Positions 45,790 through 56,396 of a stretch of DNA of 64,000 nucleotides are shown here, in pieces. The notes under the pieces are model-generated. The model saw nothing but the letters and a program-made list of their open reading frames with translations. It was not told the origin of the DNA and made no database searches. The DNA is from Candidatus Opimibacter skivensis (GTDB lineage Bacteria > Bacteroidota > Bacteroidia > Chitinophagales > Saprospiraceae): contig JADKHH010000033.1 of assembly GCA_016721905.1 (NCBI GenBank), forward strand, positions 1-64,000. Direction: 5' to 3'. The number at the start of each line of letters is the position of its first letter. The first letter of the stretch is position 1. The translations under genes were made by a program, and so were the position numbers.

Positions 45790-47301
45790 TCATGTCTTCC
45801 CATTCCTCGTCCTGTTCTCCTGCTCCGGCACCTTTGGATGTATCTGTCCCTTGGCAGCTATATTCTTCATCACCGTCTCGATCGCTTTCTGCAACTGTGT
45901 ATCAACTCCCTTGGCAAGCATCGTAGGATCTTCCTTGACTTCGATATCCGGATCTACACCATGTCCTTCCTGGAACCAGGTACCATCCGGATTGTACATC
46001 CTGAATGTAGGTACAGTGACCATACCACCATCTATCAAGCCAGGAGCTCCGGATATACCAATCAATCCTCCCCAGGTACGTGCACCAATCAATGGACCTA
46101 ATCCCGCCTTGCGGAAGAAATCTGGAAACGCATCACCTCCTGATCCTGACCAGCCGTTGATGAGCATCGCCATCGAACCGAAGTTGGCTAACGGAGGCCA
46201 TTGCCAGTTTTGTCCATCACGGACATCCCAATAGGCTAATGGCTTACGATTGAGTAATTCGATAAACCGGTCAGGAATCTGGCCACCATTGTTGAATCGC
46301 TCATCAATGACCAATCCTTCTTTATTCCACTGGCCGTAAAACTGGCGTACGAGCTCATTCTGACCTTCCACTCCAGTGTCAGGCACATAGATATATCCGA
46401 TTTTTCCCCCGGATGCTTTATCTACTTCCTGCCTGTTGCCTTCGATCCACGCGAGGTTGCGCAATCGGGTTTCATCATCAAGTGTTTTGACGATGACCGT
46501 GCGTGATCCTGTAAACGATGGCTTTGTATTGACTGTCAATTCTACCGTCTTATCTGCCAACCCTTCAAAAGCTGCCCATGGATCTGGAAACTCATTGAGT
46601 GCTATACCGTTGACCGCCAGGATGTAATCACCTGCTCCGACATTGATACCAGGTTCGTCAAGTGGTGATCGCACTTCATTGTCCCATGCCGCACCACGTA
46701 TCACTTTTTTCACAGCAAAGAATCCATCTTTCTTTTCCCAATCGATACCGAGATATCCAACAGCCCTGTTTTTCGGTGTCTCTCCGTCTCCTCCTCCACG
46801 ATAGGTATGGGATGCATTCAATTCACCGATCATCTCACCGATGACAAAGTTGATGTCTGCGCGGTTGACGCAATAAGGAATCAAGGCCGCATACTGCGTA
46901 CGTACTGCATTCCAGTCCACACCATGCATGTCTTTATCGTAGAAGAAATCACGTTGAAAACGCCATGCATCATTGTAGATCTGTGTCCACTCTTCCATCG
47001 GGTTGATGGTCGCTTCCATTTCTGCTACCGCAATCGCCTTTTCGGTTTTCTGATCAGCAGCAAAATCAACTACATAAAAACTACCATCCTTGGCAGCGAA
47101 TACTTTCTTTCCATCCGCACTGACATCATACCCATCCATTTTATCAAGGATCGTTTTTTCCTCCCGTTCTTCCAGATCAAAAAACTTCAAAGATGCATTC
47201 TCTCCATCAGAGCCAGTATTGGGATATCTCGCATACGCGATCTTTCCACTGACAGCGCGCAGATCACCGATATTACCTGCGGAAGGAGGCAACACCACCA
47301 A
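45790..47301 (-). CDS. tricorn-type protease, C-terminal part (frameshifted gene)
   Basis: 503 codons holding the catalytic half of a tricorn protease homologue. A propeller end (ADGKKVFAAKDGSFYVVDF) comes first, then the helical C1 region (YDKDMHGVDWNAVRTQYAALIP), a PDZ domain (DEPGINVGAGDYILAVNG) and the S41 core with the nucleophile in LINGWSGSGGDAFPDFFRK. It is a continuation of the 47340-49097 frame. One A restored in GAAAAATAAAGG near 47340 makes a single protein of about 1100 residues. Confidence 0.9.
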   Translation of the reverse strand: MVVLPPSAGNIGDLRAVSGKIAYARYPNTGSDGENASLKFFDLEEREEKTILDKMDGYDVSADGKKVFAAKDGSFYVVDFAADQKTEKAIAVAEMEATINPMEEWTQIYNDAWRFQRDFFYDKDMHGVDWNAVRTQYAALIPYCVNRADINFVIGEMIGELNASHTYRGGGDGETPKNRAVGYLGIDWEKKDGFFAVKKVIRGAAWDNEVRSPLDEPGINVGAGDYILAVNGIALNEFPDPWAAFEGLADKTVELTVNTKPSFTGSRTVIVKTLDDETRLRNLAWIEGNRQEVDKASGGKIGYIYVPDTGVEGQNELVRQFYGQWNKEGLVIDERFNNGGQIPDRFIELLNRKPLAYWDVRDGQNWQWPPLANFGSMAMLINGWSGSGGDAFPDFFRKAGLGPLIGARTWGGLIGISGAPGLIDGGMVTVPTFRMYNPDGTWFQEGHGVDPDIEVKEDPTMLAKGVDTQLQKAIETVMKNIAAKGQIHPKVPEQENRTRNGKT

Positions 47302-47339
47302 CCTGCTCTCAAACTGATCAAAATCAATCTTCGTCTCCT

Positions 47340-49097
47340 TTATTTTTCCTTTTCATCCTCTTTAGCCTTTTCATCGTCTTTGTCCTTTTTACTCCCTTTG
47401 GCCCCTTTAGCCTCTTTCGCCTCTTCAGCCTCTTTGGCTTCTTCCACCTTTGCTATCGCCACTGTGTCATTCTCTGTAGACAAAGGACTTGCCTGCTCTT
47501 TTGTCAACGTAATCGCTGCCAGTTGCGACGCATTCGGATAAGCCCATGAATTGTCAAAATCACTATAGATCGGATTGAAATTTCGATTGGTGACCAGGTA
47601 TAGATATTTACCGTCCGGATCAAAAGTGGGATTGCGGTCTGCATAAAATCCACTGGTTGCCTTCGTATTGATTTTGGTTTGCGTGTTATAGATATAAATA
47701 GCCGTGTTTCCATTCTCCTGTCCCTTTTCATACGCCAGCCATTTGCTGTCAGCAGACCAGCTTGGATACCAGCTTCTCAATCCGCCTTCAAACAACCTGC
47801 CGTCCTGGTCTATCTTGTTCCACTCCTTTGTCTCCATGTTGTACATGTTGAAGGTCATGGTCTGATCGACCCACACCATCTTCTTACTATCCGGAGACCA
47901 AAAGATATTATATCTGAATCCCGCACCCATCGATGTGAGTTTGGTTTCTGCAGCTCCTTGTGTGAGATCACGTATGGTCAATTCATATTCCCCTGATTTG
48001 TCACTCCAGTAAGCAATATACTTTCCATCCGGTGACCATGCCGGAAAACGCTCAGCTACACCTGAAGTGCGCGTGAGGTTCTGGATATAGCCTTCTTCTG
48101 CAGGAAGTGAAAACACATCACCTCTTGCTTCTAGTATCACTCTGTTGCCATCCGGAGAGATGCCTCCGTTGGCAATATAAGAGGATACACTTTGTTTCCT
48201 TGGCTTGACAGCGATGAGGTCTGTCACCACATTGATCTTGACAACATTGGATTTGTGTGTTTTGAGATCCATCAGGTAGAGATCACCATTTGCTTCGTAC
48301 ACTATTTCTGAAGGGCCTAATGAAGGAAAGTGGATATCAAAATCAGCAAAGTTGGTAATCTGTGTTGTGGTTTTGGTTTTGATATCATACATCCAGATAT
48401 TGTCGCGTTGCTCATCACCTCTGTCAGACATATAATAAATCCTGTCCTGGTGCCACATCGGAAGTTCACATCCCGCATTGGTATTGGTGATGTTTGTGGA
48501 TGCGAGTGTTGTCAGATCAAAGATCCAGATATTACCATTCGAGCCACCGCGATAACGTTTCCAGGTATCATTCAATACAGAGCGCTCATTAAAAGCAATT
48601 TGTTTGGCATCAGGTGATAACGAACCATATTCGCCATATGCCATGGGTAGTTTCTCACTGATACCTCCGGCAGCATCTACTTTATAAAACTGTGAAAAGC
48701 GTTGTTTGCCACTCTCTCTTGAGGATGTGTACAACAGCTTATCTCCCGTGGGATACCAATCGACAAGTCGGTCGCCCATGCCATGATAGGTCACGCGCGT
48801 AGGTACTCCGCCCTGATTGGGGATGACGTATACATCATAATTGCCATCATAATTACCCGAAAAAGCAACTTTGGAGCCATCGGGAGAGAAACGCGGAAAT
48901 CCTTCAGCACCTGATGGCGAGCTAAGTTTGGAAGCCGTCCCGCCTTGCTTGTCCACAATCCATATGTCTCCCCCATAGGAGAATACGATCTGTGTCTGCG
49001 ACACATCCGGTGTCCTGAACATCCTTGCACTAACCTGTGCATGGGCAGTCATGCCCGCTATCATCATAAAACAAAACAGTAACAAAAAATTCTTCAT
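47340..49097 (-). CDS. tricorn-type protease, N-terminal propeller part (frameshifted gene)
   Basis: 585 codons. A signal peptide (MKNFLLLFCFMMIAGMTAHAQ) precedes two beta-propellers with TolB/DPP-like repeats (RFSPDGSKVAFSGNYDG, AWSPDGKYIAYWSDKSG, WSADSKWLAYEKG). A Lys/Glu/Ala-rich linker (EEAKEAEEAKEAKGAKG) then joins the catalytic half. Tricorn degrades peptides in the periplasm or cytoplasm. The Lys/Glu linker is unusually long and charged. Confidence 0.9.
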   Translation of the reverse strand: MKNFLLLFCFMMIAGMTAHAQVSARMFRTPDVSQTQIVFSYGGDIWIVDKQGGTASKLSSPSGAEGFPRFSPDGSKVAFSGNYDGNYDVYVIPNQGGVPTRVTYHGMGDRLVDWYPTGDKLLYTSSRESGKQRFSQFYKVDAAGGISEKLPMAYGEYGSLSPDAKQIAFNERSVLNDTWKRYRGGSNGNIWIFDLTTLASTNITNTNAGCELPMWHQDRIYYMSDRGDEQRDNIWMYDIKTKTTTQITNFADFDIHFPSLGPSEIVYEANGDLYLMDLKTHKSNVVKINVVTDLIAVKPRKQSVSSYIANGGISPDGNRVILEARGDVFSLPAEEGYIQNLTRTSGVAERFPAWSPDGKYIAYWSDKSGEYELTIRDLTQGAAETKLTSMGAGFRYNIFWSPDSKKMVWVDQTMTFNMYNMETKEWNKIDQDGRLFEGGLRSWYPSWSADSKWLAYEKGQENGNTAIYIYNTQTKINTKATSGFYADRNPTFDPDGKYLYLVTNRNFNPIYSDFDNSWAYPNASQLAAITLTKEQASPLSTENDTVAIAKVEEAKEAEEAKEAKGAKGSKKDKDDEKAKEDEKEK

Positions 49098-49288
49098 GAG
49101 TGGTGAGTGTTTGAAATGTCAAAATAGGTAAAATCAATAAAACAGCAGGAAAAGTAGACAAATGGACGAAAAGGGTATATCAGGGGTAGATAAGATTAGA
49201 CGGCGTTGTGGATGCTTGTCCGATGACCTCTAAATTCACTTTTAAAGTTCTGTTAGTTCCTTCGTGCTGAGATTGCAAAGTATATTTT

Positions 49289-49678
49289 TCACAATATCCA
49301 TTCCTTAGCTTCTGGCAACTGCTTCAATTGATCCTGGACTTGTTGAAATATCAGATGCATTTGCTCAAAGGACATTTCATCACGCGCGCCATGTTCGATC
49401 TCCAGCAATTGGGACGCTGCGTCTTGCATGCCTACAAACTCAAACTGAGGCCTCCAACTATGCACTGCCAGGTACACGGCCTTCCGGTCCTTCAAGACCA
49501 ATGCCTTTTCAACAGCATCCGCTTCCTTTGGATAGTTGTCCAAAAATTTATTAATGAAATGCAACATCAACGTCTTGTCTCCTTCTGTAAATTCATAAAG
49601 GAAGGCAAGGTTAAAAATCTGGTCTTTCTGCTCAGCCATAGATTCTATTAATTCTTCATAACGTCCGAAACTTATCAA
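49289..49678 (-). CDS. HPt-domain protein
   Basis: A 129-residue helical protein. AVYLAVHSWRPQFEFVGMQDAASQLLEIE matches the HPt helix carrying a phosphorylatable His73 followed by an aromatic/Phe-Val-Gly signature. The preceding FLEFTEGDKTLMLHFINKFLDNYPKEA is the first HPt helix. Possibly a phosphorelay intermediate; no histidine kinase is adjacent. Confidence 0.7.
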   Translation of the reverse strand: MISFGRYEELIESMAEQKDQIFNLAFLYEFTEGDKTLMLHFINKFLDNYPKEADAVEKALVLKDRKAVYLAVHSWRPQFEFVGMQDAASQLLEIEHGARDEMSFEQMHLIFQQVQDQLKQLPEAKEWIL

Positions 49679-49891
49679 AAATACAATTCAGCCAGACCAT
49701 GAGCAGGGCTCACTTTCCCAATGATAACTTTCAGTTTCCGATTGGCAGGATAAGGAAGATTCCCGTACGACCAGTATAAATGACCATTTTCCCTAAAATA
49801 CAGCCTAATCGATGGTTCTACAGGAATATTCCACTTTATTTTCAGGACTTTGTAGCGTTTTACCCCTCGGGGGGATTATAGCCCTTGTAAC

Positions 49892-51607
49892 ATGCAATCA
49901 ATGAAAAGATACTCCGTTTGCTTTGCGGCCTTGATTTTTCTCCTGTCCTGCCATGAGGACAGCGATGAAGTGATCACGATCATCGAAAACCCGGATCCAC
50001 CGGCTGTCCTGATCACCACCAGGTTAGTATCCGTTCTGGACAATGGTCCGATCGACGCCTCGGCCGTTAACCTGACCTTTGCCGGACAGATGTCAATCTT
50101 TGATGAAGTTGATTTTAATCAAATCAAGGGATCTGGTATCAACAGGGATTTTGAATTGATCCGCATGGCAACGGAGCTGGACTTTCCATTCTATAAAGCT
50201 GCCTCCCTCACAGAAAATGATGTGAACTATGTTCATTTAACTATTCCTGAACTTAAATTATTTGATGGCGCAACAACAGCTGAATCTATATTTCAAGTAT
50301 CCGCTGATGTTGAACTGAATGTACCGGCAGGAAGCTTGTTGTATCCGGATGGCTCTCCTTATCAGGGAGCATATAAAGCAGCTATTGCAATCCTCAACCC
50401 CAATGGTGTGTATGCGAATAGCATCCCATCTTTCTCGGCGATCAACAAACAGAATGAACTTTCCGGTTTGATCTTCGAATCATGCTATTATGTAGCGGCT
50501 GTCACACCTGATGGAATTGCCTTAAAATTTACTGCCGCTGCTTTCCTCTCTATCCCTTCTACTGCATTGCCTGAATGGGTGTTCGATGTCAAAAAAGGAA
50601 TGTGGATACCTGGCAAAGATTCAGGGCATGATCAGGAAGACAAAATCAATCTGGATGCTTCCGGATATTATGCCCACGCCGAAGCGAAGCTGCTCACCCG
50701 TGTAAAAGGCACACTCAAGATTAACGGATCACTGACACCCCATTTTCCCCTAACCATCAGGTACGCCGGGCAAGAGCGGGTGGTCCATACAACCAATAGC
50801 GGTGCATGGGCCATTCAATTGCCTTCAGCAACGACTTGCCAGATCAGCATCCAATTTCCATGTGGTGATACACAGGACATTTCTTTGGTGACCAATTCAG
50901 AAAACGAAATGGTCACTACCCTGGAGATCACCAATGATGAAATTGAAAATGTGCTGATCAAAGGAACAGCCAGAGACTGTGGTGCAAACCCCCTGGCGGA
51001 TAACTTCACCATCGTAGAGGGTTCTACTGAAACAATCTACTTCAGTGAAGATCCGGAAATCAACGTCTACATACCAACCTGTATCAACGGGTCATTATCC
51101 ATTTCATCCTATAATCCTGCTGATGGGGAGTCTGGTCCGTCAGTGACCTGGCTGGCTGCAGATACTGTTGATATACTTTCCTCCTTTGCCTGCAACCAGG
51201 CCCGGGATGAATACCTTTCCCTGGTGGTATCCGGAGAAAAAAAGATGTATTGGAATCTCAAAAGTGAACTTGATGGTAGTCGCATGATCATCGAAGATGA
51301 TGGAAGTATACCAGATCTTGATTTCAAGGTATTCGTCGAAGGCTTGTCAGCAGGTTTATACGATGATACCATGCTCAATATTCTTTTTGAAGATATGAAC
51401 CTGGGTAACCGAGGATACTCCTTGTACTGCCCGACCGCGACTTCCGGTTGTGGCTTTACGGATTTTACCATCACCCATTTTGCAGAAGCAGAAGGGCAGT
51501 GGATCCGTGGACACTTTGAAGGCAAGTTCTGGATAAAAACATTTAACCCGCTGACCGCAGGATACCGGACTGTCGCTGGCGAATTCCAGGTGTACCGGGA
51601 GTTTTAA
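49892..51607 (+). CDS. large lipoprotein, function unknown
   Basis: 571 residues (or 568 from the ATG at 49901, which gives a tidier signal sequence). Signal peptide and lipobox: MKRYSVCFAALIFLLSC. The mature part has beta-sandwich character with several Cys (FESCYYVA, PCGDTQDIS, RDCGANPL, FACNQARD, SGCGFTDFTI). A TonB plug-like or carboxypeptidase-regulatory-like module may lie around residue 265 (RVKGTLKINGSLTPHFPLTIRYAG). It sits just upstream of the ECF sigma gene. Confidence 0.7.
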   Translation: MQSMKRYSVCFAALIFLLSCHEDSDEVITIIENPDPPAVLITTRLVSVLDNGPIDASAVNLTFAGQMSIFDEVDFNQIKGSGINRDFELIRMATELDFPFYKAASLTENDVNYVHLTIPELKLFDGATTAESIFQVSADVELNVPAGSLLYPDGSPYQGAYKAAIAILNPNGVYANSIPSFSAINKQNELSGLIFESCYYVAAVTPDGIALKFTAAAFLSIPSTALPEWVFDVKKGMWIPGKDSGHDQEDKINLDASGYYAHAEAKLLTRVKGTLKINGSLTPHFPLTIRYAGQERVVHTTNSGAWAIQLPSATTCQISIQFPCGDTQDISLVTNSENEMVTTLEITNDEIENVLIKGTARDCGANPLADNFTIVEGSTETIYFSEDPEINVYIPTCINGSLSISSYNPADGESGPSVTWLAADTVDILSSFACNQARDEYLSLVVSGEKKMYWNLKSELDGSRMIIEDDGSIPDLDFKVFVEGLSAGLYDDTMLNILFEDMNLGNRGYSLYCPTATSGCGFTDFTITHFAEAEGQWIRGHFEGKFWIKTFNPLTAGYRTVAGEFQVYREF

Positions 51608-51623
51608 AAACCATGTCACCCTC

Positions 51624-52163
51624 TTGACACAAAACGAAATCATACAAGGTTGTAAAAAGGGCGATGAAGGTGCATATCGCTTCCTGGTAGATGCCTACGC
51701 AGACCAACTCATGGGTATCTGCGTGCGCTATCTGCGGGATCATCAGAAAGCTGAAGATTCCGTACAGGAAACATTTATACAAGTGTTCAGGTCGATCCAC
51801 ACATTTGATGGCCAGGGATCATTGCCGGGATGGATGTGTAAGATCGCGGTCAACTGTTGCCTGAAAGAATTGAGAAAATCAAAACGGCTATCCTTTACTG
51901 AAGAAGATACTGTATTTGATCAGTTAGTAGAGTGGCCGGAAGTGTATGACAAATTGAATGCCGAAGATATCATGGCAATGCTGGATACATTACCCCAACA
52001 TTACAGGATCATCTTCAACCTCAACATCATAGAAGGATACAGTCACAAGGAAATAAGCGAAATACTCGACATACAGGAATCCCACTCGAGAACCAAACTC
52101 ACCAGGGCAAAGAAAATGATACAGGAACTCTATTTAGTCAATTATAAAAAATCAATCGTATGA
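51624..52163 (+). CDS. ECF-type RNA polymerase sigma factor
   Basis: 179 residues from the TTG at 51624 (TQNEIIQGCKKGDEGAYRFLV). Region 2 reads LRDHQKAEDSVQETFIQVFRSI, and region 4 reads DTLPQHYRIIFNLNIIEGYSHKEISEILDIQESHSRTKLTRAKKMI. TTG is the start because no ATG precedes it in a good position. Translation of the next gene starts within its stop (ATGA), the usual sigma/anti-sigma arrangement. It probably controls envelope or surface genes nearby. Confidence 0.9.
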   Translation: MTQNEIIQGCKKGDEGAYRFLVDAYADQLMGICVRYLRDHQKAEDSVQETFIQVFRSIHTFDGQGSLPGWMCKIAVNCCLKELRKSKRLSFTEEDTVFDQLVEWPEVYDKLNAEDIMAMLDTLPQHYRIIFNLNIIEGYSHKEISEILDIQESHSRTKLTRAKKMIQELYLVNYKKSIV

Positions 52164-53632
52164 AACAATACGATCATATCCGGAAAAACCTAAAGGACTT
52201 TAACGTCCCGATCGACAAGGATAAGTTGTGGGCCAATACCGCTCATGCGATTCCTAAAAAACGGAGGAAACGTGGGGCATTCCTCATGTTACTTGGAGGC
52301 GCATTGCTGATCAGCAGTGCAGTTACCTTCTATGCACTTTCCCATTCAGAAAAAACGCTCACTACCAATACTGAAAATCAATCAACAAACAACCAAACCG
52401 CTGTTACACGTTCTAACCAAACCTCTACCGAAACGATTATCGCACCAAATGGGACAATTACTGGAAATACGCAGAACAAAACAGCAGAAAAGGAATCATC
52501 TCCTGAAATCGTATCAAGAGAAAAATCAACAGCTGACCAATCTAATCGCCAAGCATCTGCAGACAAAGTAAATTCACCTGCGTCTCAGGGCAATATGGCA
52601 AAGTCATTGTTGACAATTCAAAGTACTGTAGGCGATGATGTCCATGGGAAATCAGCAAACCCTTCAGGTCAATCCTTCGCTTTTGAAAACGAAAGAACGA
52701 GACCCTTAAATGATTCAGAGATTAACCTCAATGAAATTTCATCACCCGATGCATCGATAGAAAATACTATTGATGCAGTCAACCTGGAAAGTGCACCTGA
52801 AGTGAGGTTCGCAAATTTCCTTACAGCAGAGATCCCTTCTTTACCATCTTCTGAATTCGATATTCTGACCAGGGAAATTTCAGCACCTGAGGTGGTTGCT
52901 TCCCGGACTAAAAATAAGAACCGGATTAACCTTCTACTCATGCAGAGCGTTGGATGGTCTACGATGAAAATGGTTACAGATAACCCTGAACAACAGCCTA
53001 CAATAGACGCCTGGAAAAACAAGATGACAAGCCTTGAAAATCTATCCACCAGCTTGCACGCCAGTATTCGATTACCGAAAGGAATTCAATTGGGTGCAGG
53101 ACTGCAATACAGTAAACTGACAACCCAAATGGAATATCAGCAATCGTCCAGTGAAGAATATACGGAGCAAGGCATCACTGAAATCATCATCGACGAGCAA
53201 GGCAATGTGCAAAACCTGATGGGGGATGTCAAGGTGCATCGTCAAACTATCCTTCATTCGACACGCTTCACCTCACATACGAGACTTGATGTAGAGGGCA
53301 TCCTGAGCATCCCGGTGATCCGCAACTATCGGATAGAAACAGGTGTGTGGGTGAAAGTCGGATACAATATCCTGTATGATGCTAAGGGAACAACCTTTGG
53401 TCCGGGTGATGTGCCCGTCAAATTCTCTTCCACGGATAATCCTTACTCCCTTCAATCTCCATTCACTTTTGGAGCAGGCATTGGAACCTTGTACAGGCTC
53501 AATCCTCATTGGACATTGAATGCGAGAGTTGGCTACGAACGATTACGCTATACGCATGGCTTGTATGATGACCAGATATCCTTTCATCATTCCATTTTCA
53601 GTCTCGGGCTGGGAGCAGGATATACTTTTTAA
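52160..53632 (+). CDS. anti-sigma-like protein with membrane anchor and C-terminal beta-barrel domain
   Basis: 490 residues. The N-terminal 35 residues are cytoplasmic (HIRKNLKDFNVPIDKDKLWANT). A transmembrane helix follows (GAFLMLLGGALLISSAVTFYAL), then a 200-residue Ser/Thr/Asn-rich linker and a C-terminal domain with beta-strands of outer-membrane-barrel type (GIQLGAGLQYSKL, TFGAGIGTLYRLNPHWTLNARVGYERLRYTHG, ending SLGLGAGYTF). It overlaps the ECF gene, so it is the likely regulator. A single chain could span inner membrane, periplasm and outer membrane, a design reported in some Bacteroidota sigma regulators. Confidence 0.75.
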   Translation: MKQYDHIRKNLKDFNVPIDKDKLWANTAHAIPKKRRKRGAFLMLLGGALLISSAVTFYALSHSEKTLTTNTENQSTNNQTAVTRSNQTSTETIIAPNGTITGNTQNKTAEKESSPEIVSREKSTADQSNRQASADKVNSPASQGNMAKSLLTIQSTVGDDVHGKSANPSGQSFAFENERTRPLNDSEINLNEISSPDASIENTIDAVNLESAPEVRFANFLTAEIPSLPSSEFDILTREISAPEVVASRTKNKNRINLLLMQSVGWSTMKMVTDNPEQQPTIDAWKNKMTSLENLSTSLHASIRLPKGIQLGAGLQYSKLTTQMEYQQSSSEEYTEQGITEIIIDEQGNVQNLMGDVKVHRQTILHSTRFTSHTRLDVEGILSIPVIRNYRIETGVWVKVGYNILYDAKGTTFGPGDVPVKFSSTDNPYSLQSPFTFGAGIGTLYRLNPHWTLNARVGYERLRYTHGLYDDQISFHHSIFSLGLGAGYTF

Positions 53633-53738
53633 AACGTAAAAATCAATTGAATACATAACTCTTTCCTTATCGGTGCGCGCAGATGATGGCGAGAGAAGTA
53701 CATACCCATAATTCCTTTTTCTAAACCTAATTTCAATC

Positions 53739-56396
53739 ATGAAAAAAATCAATACCCTGTTTAAAACTATAATGGTGATGATGTTGTGCTACACGACATC
53801 CCTTTATGGACAATTTCAATGTGTGGGCACACTCTATGTGTCGCTCCCTCCCGGGGATCAATATATTTTGTTCCCTGAGGACCTGCTGTCTGAAGGTGAT
53901 TTGACCGGCTATACGGCTACATTAAGCCAGTCTGAATTTAGTTGCGAGGATCTAGGTCCGAATAGTGTCACGTTGACCATCTTTGAAAATGGAGACCCTG
54001 TGTTTTCATGCACATCAAATGTCATCGTGGAAGACAAACTCAATCCCGTGGCAATATGTGTTGCCTCACCTACCTTTGAATTGAACGCAGACGGAGTGCG
54101 CCTCCTGACGGCTGAGGATATCAATGGTGGCTCTTATGACAATTGTGGGCTTGTCACTTTATATATCACCCCATTCATACTAAATTGTGAAAGCGCCAAT
54201 CCGACATCCGTTACGATGACAGTCACTGATGGTTCAGGCAATACCTCATACTGCATCACCAATGTCTTCTGGGAGCCCTATCCCGACCCAACTCCTTCAC
54301 TCGCCTGCAATGACCAGGTCACCATCGAGCTCGGAATTGGTGAGGAACGAACAGTCACAACTGACCTGTTCCTTGAAGGTGGCCCCTATGGCTGTCCATT
54401 CCAATATGAAGTGGAAATCAGGGAAAATGATATCCCAAGACCAGCACCTGTCGTAACCCTGGATGATACGAACAAAGTGCTTGTAGTTTATATTACTGAT
54501 TTAAATACTGGCAGTTCGTGCTGGGGAACATTAATTGTTGTTCTGGCTCCAGGTTGTGATCCGGTGTTTGAAATCTGTGATACAGCTTGCAGAAGTGCAC
54601 CATTAGGAGATTGCGCATCAGGGCATACGGATCAAGACAATGTCGAATGGCCATGTGATATCATCATCATAAGTGACTGTGAAACGCCGAGCGACTCACT
54701 CACACCTGATTATCTGCTCGCTGAAGGATTAGCGGAACCAGGAGATGCTTACCCTGAAATCATCGATGAAGCATGCTACCAGCTAGGTACAGTATATGAT
54801 GATCAGGTTTTTTATAATCCGGAAAGTACGGAGATCGTACGTAGCTGGTTGATTATAAATTGGACTACCGACCAGATATGGGAATACACACAAAACATAC
54901 TTGTGATGCATCAGGGTATCGAGATTTGCGATATTCTTCCATGGAATGCTCCCTTAGGAGATTGCGCCAGCGGCCACACTGATACTGATGATGTCGAATG
55001 GCCTGCTGACATCACTATCAATACCAATTGCGTCCACCCGGATGACCTTGCCATGAATCCAGAGGTCAATGCAAATGATGTAGAACCTACTATTTACACA
55101 GATTGTGGCTCAGTTTTTCCATCCTTCTCAGATATTGTCACAGTGCTGACTGATACAACCTTCCAGGTAGAGCGTACATGGGAAATCCTTGCTTTCAATA
55201 CCGGTCAACTTTGGTCATATGTCCAGCTCATAACAGTCAATGCTGATACGGATGCCAGCACTGTTTGTACCATGCGCGAAGGAGGCGATGCCATTCCGGA
55301 TGTTGAACTGATAACAGGCGTTACCACAGATGAAACCGGATGCTACTCATTTGAAAATCCGGATGGTATCATCGTCACCCCTGTTAAGGACAGTCCGCTT
55401 GAAGCAGGCGTAACCCTGCTCGACAAAATACTCCTCTTGGAATACGTGCTGGGTATCCGCACCCTATCTCCTTACCAGATGATAGCTGCAGATCTAAGTC
55501 AGAATGGCATCATCAGTACGCTGGATGCGGTGTACCTCGATCAGATTATCAATGGCACTTTTGTCCCAACGTTTGAGCACAACTGGAAATTCATCAATCG
55601 GTCTACCCAGCTTCCATATGCTGATATTTCCAACCCACTTAATGCATACAAGTTTATCGGTGTGAAGATGGGAGATATTGACAACAGCTTTACCTTTTCT
55701 TCACCATTACCCTTGCAGGAAATCGACCTGAATATTACCGATGAGATCCTCAATAAAAAAGAAGTCTATCAGGTTCCCTTCTATCTGAGTGAGAATAAAA
55801 GAATCCTTGGATTTTCAGCGCAGATCAAAAATGATTCAGCCAACATCGACTTCCTCATTGTGACCGCCCCGTTGTTACCTGGCTTTGATATGCAAAGTCA
55901 TGTTATCATCACTCCAGGCCTGGTCACGATCAACTATATAGTGCCTGAAGACTTTTTGGTGACCGGCGTGGCGATTCCTGCAGGCTCTGAGCTGTTTAAT
56001 ATTCAACTTAAGCCCCAGGTTAATACCATTCTCAGCGAGTCGTTGTCGCTGGAATCGTCTCACACCAACATACTCAAGCCTTCTAATAATGAAGAAGCTC
56101 TTGCATTATCTTTTGGCTGGGAAGACCTGATCATCAGCTCAGTCCTCAATCCAGGTCAGGCGAACAAACTCCAGTTCTACCCTAACCCTGCAGCTGATAT
56201 GATTTATTTCCGTGGCTTCAAGGCCGAAGATGAGGGCGTAGTCAACATCATGGATGCTACGGGCAGAATCCTATCTTCAGATCCACTTCAACCTTCATTA
56301 AACCTGAATACACTTGAAAACGGAATGTACTACATGTCTGTAAAACTCAACAGTGGCGAGATGTATACAGCACCCTTGCTAAAAATAAAACCCTAG
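53739..56396 (+). CDS. T9SS-sorted protein with dockerin-like repeats
   Basis: 885 residues. Signal peptide at the start (INTLFKTIMVMMLCYTTSLYG), then a long Ig/HYR-like region with repeated 'PLGDCASGHTD' units near residues 290 and 410. A dockerin type I-like pair appears at about 550-620 (LDKILLLEYVLGIRTLSPYQMIAADLSQNGIISTLDAVYLDQI). The end is a type IX sorting domain (QFYPNPAADMIYF). Dockerin-like pairs here probably act in calcium-dependent surface binding. Its stop lies at the left end of a MITE-like element. Possibly regulated by the ECF sigma just upstream. Confidence 0.8.
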   Translation: MKKINTLFKTIMVMMLCYTTSLYGQFQCVGTLYVSLPPGDQYILFPEDLLSEGDLTGYTATLSQSEFSCEDLGPNSVTLTIFENGDPVFSCTSNVIVEDKLNPVAICVASPTFELNADGVRLLTAEDINGGSYDNCGLVTLYITPFILNCESANPTSVTMTVTDGSGNTSYCITNVFWEPYPDPTPSLACNDQVTIELGIGEERTVTTDLFLEGGPYGCPFQYEVEIRENDIPRPAPVVTLDDTNKVLVVYITDLNTGSSCWGTLIVVLAPGCDPVFEICDTACRSAPLGDCASGHTDQDNVEWPCDIIIISDCETPSDSLTPDYLLAEGLAEPGDAYPEIIDEACYQLGTVYDDQVFYNPESTEIVRSWLIINWTTDQIWEYTQNILVMHQGIEICDILPWNAPLGDCASGHTDTDDVEWPADITINTNCVHPDDLAMNPEVNANDVEPTIYTDCGSVFPSFSDIVTVLTDTTFQVERTWEILAFNTGQLWSYVQLITVNADTDASTVCTMREGGDAIPDVELITGVTTDETGCYSFENPDGIIVTPVKDSPLEAGVTLLDKILLLEYVLGIRTLSPYQMIAADLSQNGIISTLDAVYLDQIINGTFVPTFEHNWKFINRSTQLPYADISNPLNAYKFIGVKMGDIDNSFTFSSPLPLQEIDLNITDEILNKKEVYQVPFYLSENKRILGFSAQIKNDSANIDFLIVTAPLLPGFDMQSHVIITPGLVTINYIVPEDFLVTGVAIPAGSELFNIQLKPQVNTILSESLSLESSHTNILKPSNNEEALALSFGWEDLIISSVLNPGQANKLQFYPNPAADMIYFRGFKAEDEGVVNIMDATGRILSSDPLQPSLNLNTLENGMYYMSVKLNSGEMYTAPLLKIKP

